Shown here piece after piece: positions 25,556 through 34,242 of a stretch of DNA of 37,305 nucleotides. A program made the position numbers and the translations under genes. The stretch lies in NCBI GenBank assembly GCA_902797305.1, contig CADBSK010000135.1, positions 1 through 37,305 on the forward strand, read 5' to 3'. Numbering within the stretch: position 1 is the first letter of the stretch; every line of letters begins with the position of its first letter. The notes beneath the pieces were generated by a model, which did not search any database, was not told where the DNA came from, and saw only the letters and a program-made list of their open reading frames with translations. The DNA comes from an uncultured Spirochaetaceae bacterium. GTDB taxonomy: Bacteria > Spirochaetota > Spirochaetia > Treponematales > Treponemataceae.

Positions 25556-27187
25556 TTATTTAACTATTATTTTATACATTGGCTCCTGATTTGGACACAA
25601 TTCAAGGATATGCTTTTCACATGCCAGAACTTCACTTGGCTCATGAGTAACATGAAGCAGCGTTGTTGTTCCACTCTGGGCAATTACATCAAGTAAATCC
25701 AAAATCTTTTGTCTAAACTGTTCGTCTAATCCGTGACATGGTTCATCTAGAATTAAAACAGGCGGACATTTTACTGCAGCACGCAAAATTAAAATTGCTC
25801 TTTGTTCTCCATAACTAAGAGAACCAAATGTCTCTTTTCCGCGACCTTCAAATCCTGCCAGCTTAAGCCACTTTTCTGCTGCCGCGATTTCTACATCACC
25901 CGCTGTCTGATAAAGCCCTATGGAATCATGAAACCCACTTATAATTACATCTCGCAGAGAAGTTCCATTCAACATTCGATATTCAACATGCAACCTGTAA
26001 CTTACAATTCCTAATTTATGCTTAATGTCCCAGATTGTTTCTCCAGAGCCGCGTCTTGCACCAAAAATCTTAATATCATTACTAAAGACCTGCATGTTAT
26101 CTCCAGTAATTAATTCCAGTAAAGTAGTTTTTCCAGAACCGTTTGGACCACGAATAAGCCAGTGTTCACCTCTTTTTAATGTCCAGTTAAAATTTCTTAA
26201 AACTTTATGGTCATCCCAGCCTACATTTACATTATTCATTTCTATTAAGGTGTCACTCAATTCTTTAGAAGTATCAACGCCCATTACTTTGTCTACTTCT
26301 TTGCTCATCTGTTTAACGCTTTCACAGAATTCTTTGCGTTCTTTTTCCCTCTGAGCAGCACCTTTTGCATCACGTTCCTTGGCAAACTGTTCAAAATCAG
26401 CTTTTGTTCCACAGAAACTTACTTTTCCTTCTGAAAACTCAATTACATTTGTAATAGCTTCTGGAATTTCAACATATCGCTCCATGCATAAGACAATTCT
26501 TGGGAATGTTGCATCCAGTTTTTGGTCAGTAAGTTGTTTACCTGCAATTGTATTAAAGAAGTCCAGTAAAATTCCCCGGCTTTCTGCATCAAGTCCTGCA
26601 AACGGATCACTTAGAATAAGCAGTTTTCGCTTTGATACAAGTGCTCTTGCCAGTAAAGTTCGGCGAATCTCACCTGTAGACATGTACTTAATTCCACGAT
26701 CAAGAATATTTTGTACACCACAAAGCTTAATTTCAGGATATGCATCCAATTCCTTTACAACAGGAGGAAGAGGACTACCCTTTTTAATTGGCCCAACAAT
26801 TCCTTCTGCAATAAAAACCCGCCCTGTTCGACCAATATCGACTCCACCATCCAGATACTCACTCTCATCAAGTTCTCGTTCTTCTTCAATTAAGCGGGCT
26901 GCGCGTTCCAGACTTACAACTTCTACGGATTTTTCAAACAGATTTGTATAAAGCGGAACGCTTTGGAAAGATTCCGCCTTCTGAGTCGCATTTGATACAG
27001 GTAAATTTGGTACAAACTGATTATTTCCGGCAAGTGCATCAACAAAGGCAGCTTTTCCACCACCGTTAGGGCCAATTACAAGCCAGGCTTCGCCAGTTTG
27101 CATCTTCCAGTCTAATTTTTGTAAAATTGTTCCTTTTTTATTTTCTATATGACAATCGTTAATGACAATTAAAGCTTTTTTTTCCAT
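25556..27187 (-). CDS. ModF-like tandem ABC ATPase with degenerate first domain
   Basis: The 543-residue soluble protein has two ABC nucleotide-binding domains and no membrane segments, as in ModF. The second domain is complete: Walker A GPNGSGKTT (about 346), signature LSYGEQ and Walker B LILDEP. The first is altered: Walker A GPNGGGKAAF (39-48) lacks the Ser/Thr after Lys, and the Walker B/Glu pair reads SDP instead of DEP. One hydrolysing and one non-hydrolysing site is therefore likely. No permease or binding protein is nearby, so it may act outside transport. It is probably leaderless, with a promoter back to back with that of the esterase gene. Confidence 0.8.
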   Translation of the reverse strand: MEKKALIVINDCHIENKKGTILQKLDWKMQTGEAWLVIGPNGGGKAAFVDALAGNNQFVPNLPVSNATQKAESFQSVPLYTNLFEKSVEVVSLERAARLIEEERELDESEYLDGGVDIGRTGRVFIAEGIVGPIKKGSPLPPVVKELDAYPEIKLCGVQNILDRGIKYMSTGEIRRTLLARALVSKRKLLILSDPFAGLDAESRGILLDFFNTIAGKQLTDQKLDATFPRIVLCMERYVEIPEAITNVIEFSEGKVSFCGTKADFEQFAKERDAKGAAQREKERKEFCESVKQMSKEVDKVMGVDTSKELSDTLIEMNNVNVGWDDHKVLRNFNWTLKRGEHWLIRGPNGSGKTTLLELITGDNMQVFSNDIKIFGARRGSGETIWDIKHKLGIVSYRLHVEYRMLNGTSLRDVIISGFHDSIGLYQTAGDVEIAAAEKWLKLAGFEGRGKETFGSLSYGEQRAILILRAAVKCPPVLILDEPCHGLDEQFRQKILDLLDVIAQSGTTTLLHVTHEPSEVLACEKHILELCPNQEPMYKIIVK

Positions 27188-27193
27188 AAATTT

Positions 27194-27222
27194 ATTCTAA
27201 CACAAACGAATATTAGTTGCGA
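27194..27222 (-). promoter_or_regulatory. Predicted leaderless promoter of the ABC gene
   Basis: On the minus strand, TCGCAA (27217-27222), a 17-base spacer and TAGAAT (27194-27199) are followed by six bases and the ATG at 27187. Its -35 box is the same six base pairs as that of the opposite promoter. Confidence 0.5.
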
Positions 27223-27245
27223 GTAAAAATGTATATGTCTATAAT
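27217..27245 (+). promoter_or_regulatory. Predicted leaderless promoter of the esterase gene
   Basis: TTGCGA (27217-27222), a 17-base spacer and consensus TATAAT (27240-27245) are followed by six bases and the ATG at 27252. No Shine-Dalgarno is present. This is the clearest case of the pattern in the window. Confidence 0.7.
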
Positions 27246-27251
27246 TTAAGT

Positions 27252-28820
27252 ATGAAAAAAGCAAAAATCTATTTTTTATCTATTTTATCTCTAGCACTTA
27301 TCTCGTGCGCTAGTCAAAAAAGTCTGATTAAGCCAGAAAACTATTCTCTTAAAACAGATATAATCACAATTCCTCAAGGACAACTGCAGGGAATTTATAA
27401 CAAGGACAAAACTGTTCAACTTTTTGCAGGAATTCCTTACGCAAAACCTCCTGTAGGCGACCTAAGATGGAAAGAACCCCAAGATCCAGAGCCATGGAAT
27501 GGAATATACAATGCTGATCACTTTGGCCCAGAGGCGATGCAAACTCATTCTAAACTGTTTAGCATTATCTGGAACTCTTATTACCATCCGCCAAAGAGTC
27601 GAATTGATGGCTCTCCAATGTCAGAAGACTGTCTTTACCTTAACATCTGGAAGCCCGATACCTCCGCAAAAAATCTTCCTGTTCTTGTATATATACATGG
27701 AGGTAGCCTCACCGGCGGTCAAAGTTTTTTTGAAGACTTTGATGGCGAAAATATGGCCAAAAAAGACATGATAGTTGTTACTTTTGACTACCGCGTAAAT
27801 GTTTTTGGATTTTTTGCTTGCCCAGAGCTTGCTCAAGAAAGTCCAAATCACACAACCGGAAATTACGGTCTTCTGGATATGGTCAAAGCACTTGAATGGG
27901 TTAACAAAAACATAAGTTTCTTTGGCGGTAACCCTCAAAACGTTACGATTGCCGGTGAATCAGCAGGCTCATCTTCTGTTTCCGCCATGTGTGCAAGTCC
28001 TCTTACAAAAAACTACTTTCAAAAAGCTATCGGAGAAAGTTCTTCTGTAGTTGTTTCAAATCCAAAACACACTTTTAGAACAATGGATAAAGCCCTTGAG
28101 ATCGGAGAAAATATTAAAAAGGAATTTAAGGCATACACATTAGAAGAACTCCGTACAATTCCTGCAAAAAAGCTTGTTAAAACCAAGTATTTAAACAACG
28201 CCTGCACAGTCGACGGTTATGTGCTTCCCCAAACCCCTTACGAAATTTATCAGCAGGGACTGAACCACGAAAAAGCACTCCTTAACGGATTTAACCGTGA
28301 CGAAGCCTTTGCATGGGTTTCTTTTATCAAAGTAAACCAAAAGAACTATCCTGACTTGATTAAATCTGCCTTTCCTACTAACTGGGAAAAAGTCCTTGAA
28401 CTTTATCCTGCAAACTCAAAAGAAGAAGCAAAAGCTCAGTATCGTGATATCTTTACTACCGTTTGCTTTTCTTATCCACATCAGGTCTGGTCGGATCTTG
28501 CTTCTAAACAAAAAATTCCTGTATACAAGTATTGTTTTACAAAACAGAACAATCAGTATAAAGCACATCATACCGGAGAAATTATGTATGCTTATGACAA
28601 TATTCCAGTCAACAGCAAAAACCACAATGAATCCGACTACAAATTAGAAGCTATAATGAGCAGTTACTGGGCAAACTTTATTAAGACCGGTAATCCAAAT
28701 GGAGAGGGACTTCCTGAATGGCAGGAATATTCCAAAGACAAGTCAAAAGTACTTGAACTGGGAGAGCAAGTTCAACCTATTCAAGATCCTTTCTGGGATT
28801 TGTATCCTTATGTAGAATAG
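27252..28820 (+). CDS. Type B carboxylesterase lipoprotein
   Basis: The 522-residue product has a lipoprotein signal ending LISC (Cys19). The alpha/beta-hydrolase of the carboxylesterase B family shows EDCLYLNIW, the oxyanion region YIHGGSLTGG, nucleophile Ser237 in GESAGSSS, the likely acid in GFNRDEAF and the catalytic His in AHHTGEIMY. It would hydrolyse carboxylic esters at the cell surface or periplasm, for example acyl decorations on plant polysaccharides. The gene is monocistronic, and a hairpin at 28823-28840 follows the stop. Confidence 0.88.
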   Translation: MKKAKIYFLSILSLALISCASQKSLIKPENYSLKTDIITIPQGQLQGIYNKDKTVQLFAGIPYAKPPVGDLRWKEPQDPEPWNGIYNADHFGPEAMQTHSKLFSIIWNSYYHPPKSRIDGSPMSEDCLYLNIWKPDTSAKNLPVLVYIHGGSLTGGQSFFEDFDGENMAKKDMIVVTFDYRVNVFGFFACPELAQESPNHTTGNYGLLDMVKALEWVNKNISFFGGNPQNVTIAGESAGSSSVSAMCASPLTKNYFQKAIGESSSVVVSNPKHTFRTMDKALEIGENIKKEFKAYTLEELRTIPAKKLVKTKYLNNACTVDGYVLPQTPYEIYQQGLNHEKALLNGFNRDEAFAWVSFIKVNQKNYPDLIKSAFPTNWEKVLELYPANSKEEAKAQYRDIFTTVCFSYPHQVWSDLASKQKIPVYKYCFTKQNNQYKAHHTGEIMYAYDNIPVNSKNHNESDYKLEAIMSSYWANFIKTGNPNGEGLPEWQEYSKDKSKVLELGEQVQPIQDPFWDLYPYVE

Positions 28821-28822
28821 CC

Positions 28823-28840
28823 TTATGGTTTTTACCATAA
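28823..28840. terminator. Hairpin after the esterase gene, weak terminator
   Basis: TTATGGT and ACCATAA form a seven-pair stem around four T. No T-tract follows on either strand, so it may only stabilise the mRNA end. Confidence 0.35.
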
Positions 28841-28856
28841 ATAGCAACCTAACCAC

Positions 28857-28885
28857 TTGAATATAAGACAAATTATCTATATAAT
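28857..28885 (+). promoter_or_regulatory. Promoter of tRNA-Glu
   Basis: TTGAAT (28857-28862), a 17-base spacer and TATAAT (28880-28885) place transcription start about seven bases before the tRNA. Confidence 0.7.
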
Positions 28886-28898
28886 TTAATTATTGTTT

Positions 28899-28970
28899 GT
28901 CTCCTTCGTCTAGTGGTTAGGACATCGGGTTTTCATCCCGACAACAGCAGTTCAATTCTGCTAGGAGATG
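28899..28970 (+). tRNA. tRNA-Glu (UUC)
   Basis: The 72-nt cloverleaf is complete: acceptor GTCTCCT pairs with AGGAGAT (one G-U), D-stem GTC/GAC, anticodon stem TCGGG/CCCGA with loop TTTTCAT (anticodon TTC at 28932-28934), T-stem AGCAG/CTGCT with loop TTCAATT, and discriminator G. CCA is not encoded. It has its own promoter and terminator. Confidence 0.95.
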
Positions 28971-28972
28971 CT

Positions 28973-29003
28973 AAAGGACTTTCTAACCGAAAGTCCTTTT
29001 TTT
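28973..29003. terminator. Terminator after tRNA-Glu, probably bidirectional
   Basis: AAAGGACTTTC (28973-28983) pairs with GAAAGTCCTTT (28989-28999), followed by a T-tract. It also lies just after the stop of the opposing lipoprotein gene. Confidence 0.9.
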
Positions 29004-29922
29004 ATTTATCTATAAAATCCACCAATGCTTTTTTGCTCTTAAGATATTCTTCTGCCGCTCTGTTGTAATGTACCCATGTAGAAGTAAACATTACCTTAAA
29101 ACCATCAAAATTGATTAAGTCGCTTGGCCCTACATTATTCCAGTCGAGATTATTTAAATCGATGTAATTTCGATAACTGTCTACGCATTGATACAAGATA
29201 TAACTAACCAGTGTTGAACATACAAACTTGTATTTTTTTAACTTGTCAAAAGATTTTTCCTCGGTGTTATGTAAAGAAGCAACTTGAGCTCCTTCAATAT
29301 ATGGACAAAAAATTTCAGTCTGACCGGTTGCAAGAGAATTCATCTTACGGCCAATAGTATATCCCGCCATTTGAAAATTTTTTGTAACATCATAAGTCAA
29401 GTTTTGATTTATTAAAAAATCCGTAACCATATCAAGAACAGCTTGATATTCTTTTTCGGTAACTTTAAGTCCAATCACCGTCTGAATCGATTTAAACGGC
29501 TTACATTGTCTCATATATTCATTTTTTCTTGGTTCGGTACAATGCTCAACCTTAAACTGAGGTCTTGCATATAGAGTAAGCCCATAAAAATCATCTTTAA
29601 GTGAAAAACCAATTGAAGCGTGACTGGCCGCAATCTTATTTATTTCTACAAGGTTTATTCCAGTCTGCAAAATACTACCTGTTGAAAAGGACTGTTTATA
29701 AACCGGATTATATAATCGTACAAAAATAAAGCGCTGATTTTTTAATTCATCTAAATTACTAAAGGCAAAGTAGTCATCGTATATATGATAACCATGTTCT
29801 TTTACCGTTTGCGGAGTATTAAACTTTGTAAATTTTGTGGTTGCACAGCTTGTAAAAAACAATAAATAAACTGCCACTCCTACCAGAAGAATGGCAGTTT
29901 TTGTATTAATCTTTTTTTTCAT
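29002..29922 (-). CDS. Lipoprotein with possible permuted papain-like (NlpC/P60) domain
   Basis: The 306-residue product has a lipoprotein signal ending FTSC (Cys26). His101 in SHASIGFS followed by Cys235 in KFVCSTLVSYIL has the order and local sequence of permuted NlpC/P60 (YiiX-like) hydrolases, where His comes before Cys. These act on peptidoglycan peptides or lipids. The match is by motif only and could fail. The ATG overlaps the stop of the CarB-DapF gene (TAATG), so the two are translationally coupled. Confidence 0.6.
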   Translation of the reverse strand: MKKKINTKTAILLVGVAVYLLFFTSCATTKFTKFNTPQTVKEHGYHIYDDYFAFSNLDELKNQRFIFVRLYNPVYKQSFSTGSILQTGINLVEINKIAASHASIGFSLKDDFYGLTLYARPQFKVEHCTEPRKNEYMRQCKPFKSIQTVIGLKVTEKEYQAVLDMVTDFLINQNLTYDVTKNFQMAGYTIGRKMNSLATGQTEIFCPYIEGAQVASLHNTEEKSFDKLKKYKFVCSTLVSYILYQCVDSYRNYIDLNNLDWNNVGPSDLINFDGFKVMFTSTWVHYNRAAEEYLKSKKALVDFIDK

Positions 29923-32900
29923 TAGATGGTAACGTCCCCAGAGTACAACATTTCTGTTGCTCCGGTTAAGTATACCGTTTGTCCAGTGTATTTTACAATT
30001 AGTTTTCCGCCTTTTACATCTACTGTAATGTTTTCATTCTTTTTACAGTATCCGTTAAGAACTGCAGCAATAACTGCCGCACAAGCACCGGTTCCGCAGG
30101 CAGGAGTTTCTCCGTTTCCTCGTTCCCAGGTTCTCATTTTTAGTTCGTTTGGACCTACCACGCGTACAAATTCTGTATTTGTTCTTTCTGGGAAAACAGC
30201 ATTATTTTCGAACAGAGGACCAATTTTTTCTACATCAACCTTGTCTACAAAACCACAGAATACAACACAATGTGGGTTACCAACGCTTACACAGGTTACA
30301 TTATAGTTCATTCCATTAATGGTCATTGGAACATCTACGATACATCCACCCTTAGAAGTTTCCAGTGTTGTAGGGAGCGACTCTGGTGTAAACTGAGGTT
30401 CACCCATATCGATTGTTACAGAACTTACCTTTCCATTTAATTTGTATGCAACCAGTTTTTTTACACCAACTGCAGTTTCAAGGGTAATCTCACAGGTTGG
30501 ATCTGTTGATTTAGAATGCTTGTCTGCGATTCCACGGATATTATTATCGTACAGATATTTTGCAACTGCACGCATAGCGTTACCAGCCATTTTTCCTTCT
30601 GAACCATCAAGGTTGAAGAATCTGATTTTAGCATCAGCCAATTCACTCTTTTCAACAAGAACTAAACTGTCTGCACCAATACCAGAACGACGGTTACACA
30701 ATCTTACTGCAAGACCTTTTGGATTATGAATAACCTGGTTTTCTGTATTGATAAGAATAAAGTCATTACCAGTTGCCTGCATTTTTGTAAAGTGAACAGT
30801 CTGCTTTTCTGTACGCAAATTATTAATGTCAATTAATTCAACATTTTCTGCAGAATAATGACTCATAAGACAATTTGCCAAAGCGTTAGCTGTATCAATT
30901 GCTGTCAAACAAGGAATATCTCGTTCTACTGCATGGCGACGCATCTTAACACTGTCCGCACGTGGATTACGACCTTTTGCACTTGTGGAAATTACATAAT
31001 CAATCTTTCCACTGTCTAACAAAGTCAAAAGGTTATCATCTGGATTTTCATGAATTTTGTTCACCACCTGAACTTCCATTCCAAAATCCTGTAATGTCTT
31101 AGCATTTCCTTCTGTAGCGTAAAGTTTAAAGCCCATATCGTAGAACTTTCTTGCAAGTTCAGGAATTTCATAGCGGTCAGTCTTTCTTACACTGAACAAA
31201 ACACCACCGCTGCGTTTCATATTATACCCAGCTCCAATCAAGCCCTTGAACAAAGCCTCTTCCATTGTAGCTGCAATTCCAAGAACTTCCCCTGTTGACT
31301 TCATTTCTGGACCAAGGTGAGTATCTACGTCCATTAATTTTTCAAAACTGAAAACAGGAACTTTTACCGCAAAATATGGAGGTATGCGGTACAAACCAGT
31401 TCCATAGCCCATATTACTAAGTTTTTCACCCAGCATTGCACGAACTGCAAGGTCAACCATAGGAACCCCAGTTACTTTACTGATATACGGAACTGTACGG
31501 CTGGAACGAGGATTTACTTCTATAATATACAAATCATTGTTGTAAATAAGATACTGGATATTTACAAGGCCCTTTGTACCAAGTGCGATTGCAAGTTCAC
31601 GGCTCTGCTTAATAATCTTTTCTCTTAGAACATCGTTTAAGTTCCAGCTTGGATAAACGGCAATACTGTCTCCAGAGTGAATACCTGTGCGTTCAATGTG
31701 TTCCATAATACCAGGAATTAAAACATCTTCCCCATCACAGATACCGTCTACTTCAAGCTCTATACCCTGCATATACTGGTCAATCAAAACAGGATTAGTG
31801 ATACCCTGAGCAAGAATAATCTTCATGTATTCTTTTACATCATCATCGTTAAAGGCAACAATCATGTTTTGACCGCCTAAAACGTACGAAGGACGAAGCA
31901 GTACCGGATAGCCCAAAGATTTTGTTGCAGCAAGAGCTTCTGTTTCGTTCATTACAGTAAGCCCCTTTGGACGATTGATATGAAGTTTTTCGCAGAGTTC
32001 TTCAAATCGTTCTCTGTCTTCTGCAAGGTCAATTGCATCGGCACTTGTTCCAAGGATTCTGATTCCCTGGTTATCAAGGAACTTTGCAAGTTTAATAGCT
32101 GTTCCACCACCAAAGGCAACAACTACTCCAATTGGTTTTTCTGTGTTTATAACACCCATTACATCTTCTGGAGTAAGTGGTTCAAAGTAAAGTCTGTCGG
32201 CTGTATCAAAGTCTGTAGAAACAGTTTCAGGATTGTTGTTTACAATTGCAACTTCATATCCTAGTTTCTTTAAACTCCATACACACTGAACACTGGCATA
32301 ATCAAACTCGATTCCCTGTCCAATACGAATAGGTCCTGAGCCAAGAACTACAATAGTTCCCTTTGATTTCTTATAAGAGGGAGAGGTCTCTCCCTGCGCT
32401 CCCACTTCGTTGGTCGCTACCCTCTCTGCGGTGGCTCCTGCCCCCGCAACGCCCCCGTGCAACTCGTTCAAGAATATTTCAGCTTCGTTTTCTTTATCAT
32501 AACCAGCGTAGAAATATGGAGTTTCTGCATTAAATTCGCCGGCACAAGTATCAACCATTTTGTAAGTAGCAGAAATATGAGCAACTTTGCCTTCTGAGCG
32601 AAGTTTTTCAAGGCGTGCGTTATTTGCATTGATTGTATCTGCAGTAGAAGTGCTGTTCTTGTCGTGTTCAATCACTCCAGAACAACCTTCAATCTTAGCA
32701 CCGGTCATTGCTTCAATTACTTTATCAGGATAACCGAGTTTTTTTGCCTCGAGATAAACCTCATTTGTAAGCTTTGCATTTCCTTCTTCTGAAATTTCAA
32801 CGCCATCTTTAATCATGCTGAACATGTCTTCCATATCAACAAGATTCATAAGTTTATTAAGGAACCACTCGTCAATCATTGTAACTTTGTGAATTTCTTC

Positions 32901-34241
32901 TACAGTCATGATTCCGCGTTTTAAAGCCTGGAAAATTGCAAAAAGACGCTGGTCGGTACATTTTCCTACTCGTTCTATAATCTGCTGGTCTGTTTCTTCT
33001 TCAAATACAGGAAGATTCAAACTTGTAACACCGATTTCTGCTCCACGGGCAGCCTTCATAAGGGCTTCTTCAAAAGTACGGCCTATAGCCATAACTTCGC
33101 CGGTTGCTTTCATCTGAGTTCCTAACTTACGGGCAGCATATACAAATTTGTCAAACGGGAACTTAGGCATCTTAACAACTACATAGTCCAATACAGGCTC
33201 AAAACAGGCAGCTGTTTTCTTTGTAACAAAGTTTGGAATTTCATCCAGGTTATAACCAATTGCAATCAAGGTTGCAACTTTTGCAATAGGATATCCTGTC
33301 GCTTTACTTGCAAGAGCAGAAGAACGGCTTACACGAGGATTTACTTCGATTACTGCATATTCAAAAGTTTCTGGGTTAAGAGCAAACTGACAGTTACAAC
33401 CGCCTTCCATTTCAAGACTAGAAATTATATTGAGGGCAGCTGTACGCAACATCTGGTATTCCTTATCGCTAAGGGTTACCGCTGGTGCAATTACTATCGA
33501 GTCACCGGTGTGAACTCCAACCGGGTCAAAGTTTTCCATTGAACAAACTGTAAGAACGTTTCCACTATGATCACGTACTACTTCAAATTCGACTTCTTTC
33601 CAGCCGCTTATACATTTTTCTACAAGAATCTGATGAATTGGAGAACGATGCAAACCATTATGTGCGATTTCGTCAAATTCTTCCCAAGTGTTAGCAATAC
33701 CACCACCTGTACCACCCAATGTAAATGCTGGACGAATAATTGCAGGAAGTCCAATTCCATTTTTTGCAAAATCAAGAGCATCTTCGTAAGTTGTGACAAC
33801 CTTAGAAGGAATACATGGTTCTCCAATTGCTTCCATTGTATCCTTAAACATCTGACGGTCTTCTGCTTTATCAATTGTTTCAGGCTTTGCACCCAAAAGT
33901 TTTACGCCATGTTCTTTTAAGAAACCACTCTTTGCAAGTTCCATACAAAGAGTAAGCCCTGTTTGTCCCCCAAGAGAAGACAAAATGCTGTCTGGTTTTT
34001 CCTTTTTAATAATACGCTGAATTGTCTCTGGAATAAGAGGTTCGATATAAATATGATCAGCCATCGCATGGTCGGTCATAAGAGTAGCCGGATTGGAATT
34101 TACGAGAACAACTTCAAGTCCCTGTTCTTTAAGAGCTTTACAAGCCTGACTTCCGGCATAGTCAAATTCTGCTGCCTGACCAATAATAATTGGACCAGAA
34201 CCGATTACCATAACCTTATGAATGTCTTGTCTCAATGGCAT
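29922..34241 (-). CDS. carB-dapF: Fusion of carbamoyl-phosphate synthase large subunit and DapF-like domain
   Basis: The first about 1130 of 1439 residues are CarB: two ATP-grasp halves, each starting with a GSGPI(I/R)IGQ..EFDY loop, and an MGS-like allosteric domain ending near ANCLMSHYS. With CarA it makes carbamoyl phosphate from glutamine, bicarbonate and ATP for pyrimidines and arginine. Residues 1149-1439 are a diaminopimelate epimerase domain (KMQATGNDF, GIGAD, GNPHCV, and Cys1382 in ACGTGAC). The first epimerase cysteine is replaced: the usual CGN reads AGN, with Ala1219. Residues about 594-621 are a GC-rich insertion between the CarB halves. GGGAG lies eight bases before the ATG, directly after an intrinsic terminator in the leader. 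Confidence 0.92.
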   Translation of the reverse strand: MPLRQDIHKVMVIGSGPIIIGQAAEFDYAGSQACKALKEQGLEVVLVNSNPATLMTDHAMADHIYIEPLIPETIQRIIKKEKPDSILSSLGGQTGLTLCMELAKSGFLKEHGVKLLGAKPETIDKAEDRQMFKDTMEAIGEPCIPSKVVTTYEDALDFAKNGIGLPAIIRPAFTLGGTGGGIANTWEEFDEIAHNGLHRSPIHQILVEKCISGWKEVEFEVVRDHSGNVLTVCSMENFDPVGVHTGDSIVIAPAVTLSDKEYQMLRTAALNIISSLEMEGGCNCQFALNPETFEYAVIEVNPRVSRSSALASKATGYPIAKVATLIAIGYNLDEIPNFVTKKTAACFEPVLDYVVVKMPKFPFDKFVYAARKLGTQMKATGEVMAIGRTFEEALMKAARGAEIGVTSLNLPVFEEETDQQIIERVGKCTDQRLFAIFQALKRGIMTVEEIHKVTMIDEWFLNKLMNLVDMEDMFSMIKDGVEISEEGNAKLTNEVYLEAKKLGYPDKVIEAMTGAKIEGCSGVIEHDKNSTSTADTINANNARLEKLRSEGKVAHISATYKMVDTCAGEFNAETPYFYAGYDKENEAEIFLNELHGGVAGAGATAERVATNEVGAQGETSPSYKKSKGTIVVLGSGPIRIGQGIEFDYASVQCVWSLKKLGYEVAIVNNNPETVSTDFDTADRLYFEPLTPEDVMGVINTEKPIGVVVAFGGGTAIKLAKFLDNQGIRILGTSADAIDLAEDRERFEELCEKLHINRPKGLTVMNETEALAATKSLGYPVLLRPSYVLGGQNMIVAFNDDDVKEYMKIILAQGITNPVLIDQYMQGIELEVDGICDGEDVLIPGIMEHIERTGIHSGDSIAVYPSWNLNDVLREKIIKQSRELAIALGTKGLVNIQYLIYNNDLYIIEVNPRSSRTVPYISKVTGVPMVDLAVRAMLGEKLSNMGYGTGLYRIPPYFAVKVPVFSFEKLMDVDTHLGPEMKSTGEVLGIAATMEEALFKGLIGAGYNMKRSGGVLFSVRKTDRYEIPELARKFYDMGFKLYATEGNAKTLQDFGMEVQVVNKIHENPDDNLLTLLDSGKIDYVISTSAKGRNPRADSVKMRRHAVERDIPCLTAIDTANALANCLMSHYSAENVELIDINNLRTEKQTVHFTKMQATGNDFILINTENQVIHNPKGLAVRLCNRRSGIGADSLVLVEKSELADAKIRFFNLDGSEGKMAGNAMRAVAKYLYDNNIRGIADKHSKSTDPTCEITLETAVGVKKLVAYKLNGKVSSVTIDMGEPQFTPESLPTTLETSKGGCIVDVPMTINGMNYNVTCVSVGNPHCVVFCGFVDKVDVEKIGPLFENNAVFPERTNTEFVRVVGPNELKMRTWERGNGETPACGTGACAAVIAAVLNGYCKKNENITVDVKGGKLIVKYTGQTVYLTGATEMLYSGDVTI
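32377..32460 (-). repeat. GC-rich in-frame insertion inside carB
   Basis: By hand count about 59 of 84 bases are G or C, against roughly 40% around it. It contains a perfect seven-pair hairpin (AGGGAGA/TCTCCCT, 32378-32395) and purine-rich runs. It encodes a Gly/Ala/Glu-rich linker that ordinary CarB proteins lack, between the two synthetase halves. It looks like an intergenic-type palindromic element that landed in frame. Confidence 0.65.
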
Positions 34242-34242
34242 A

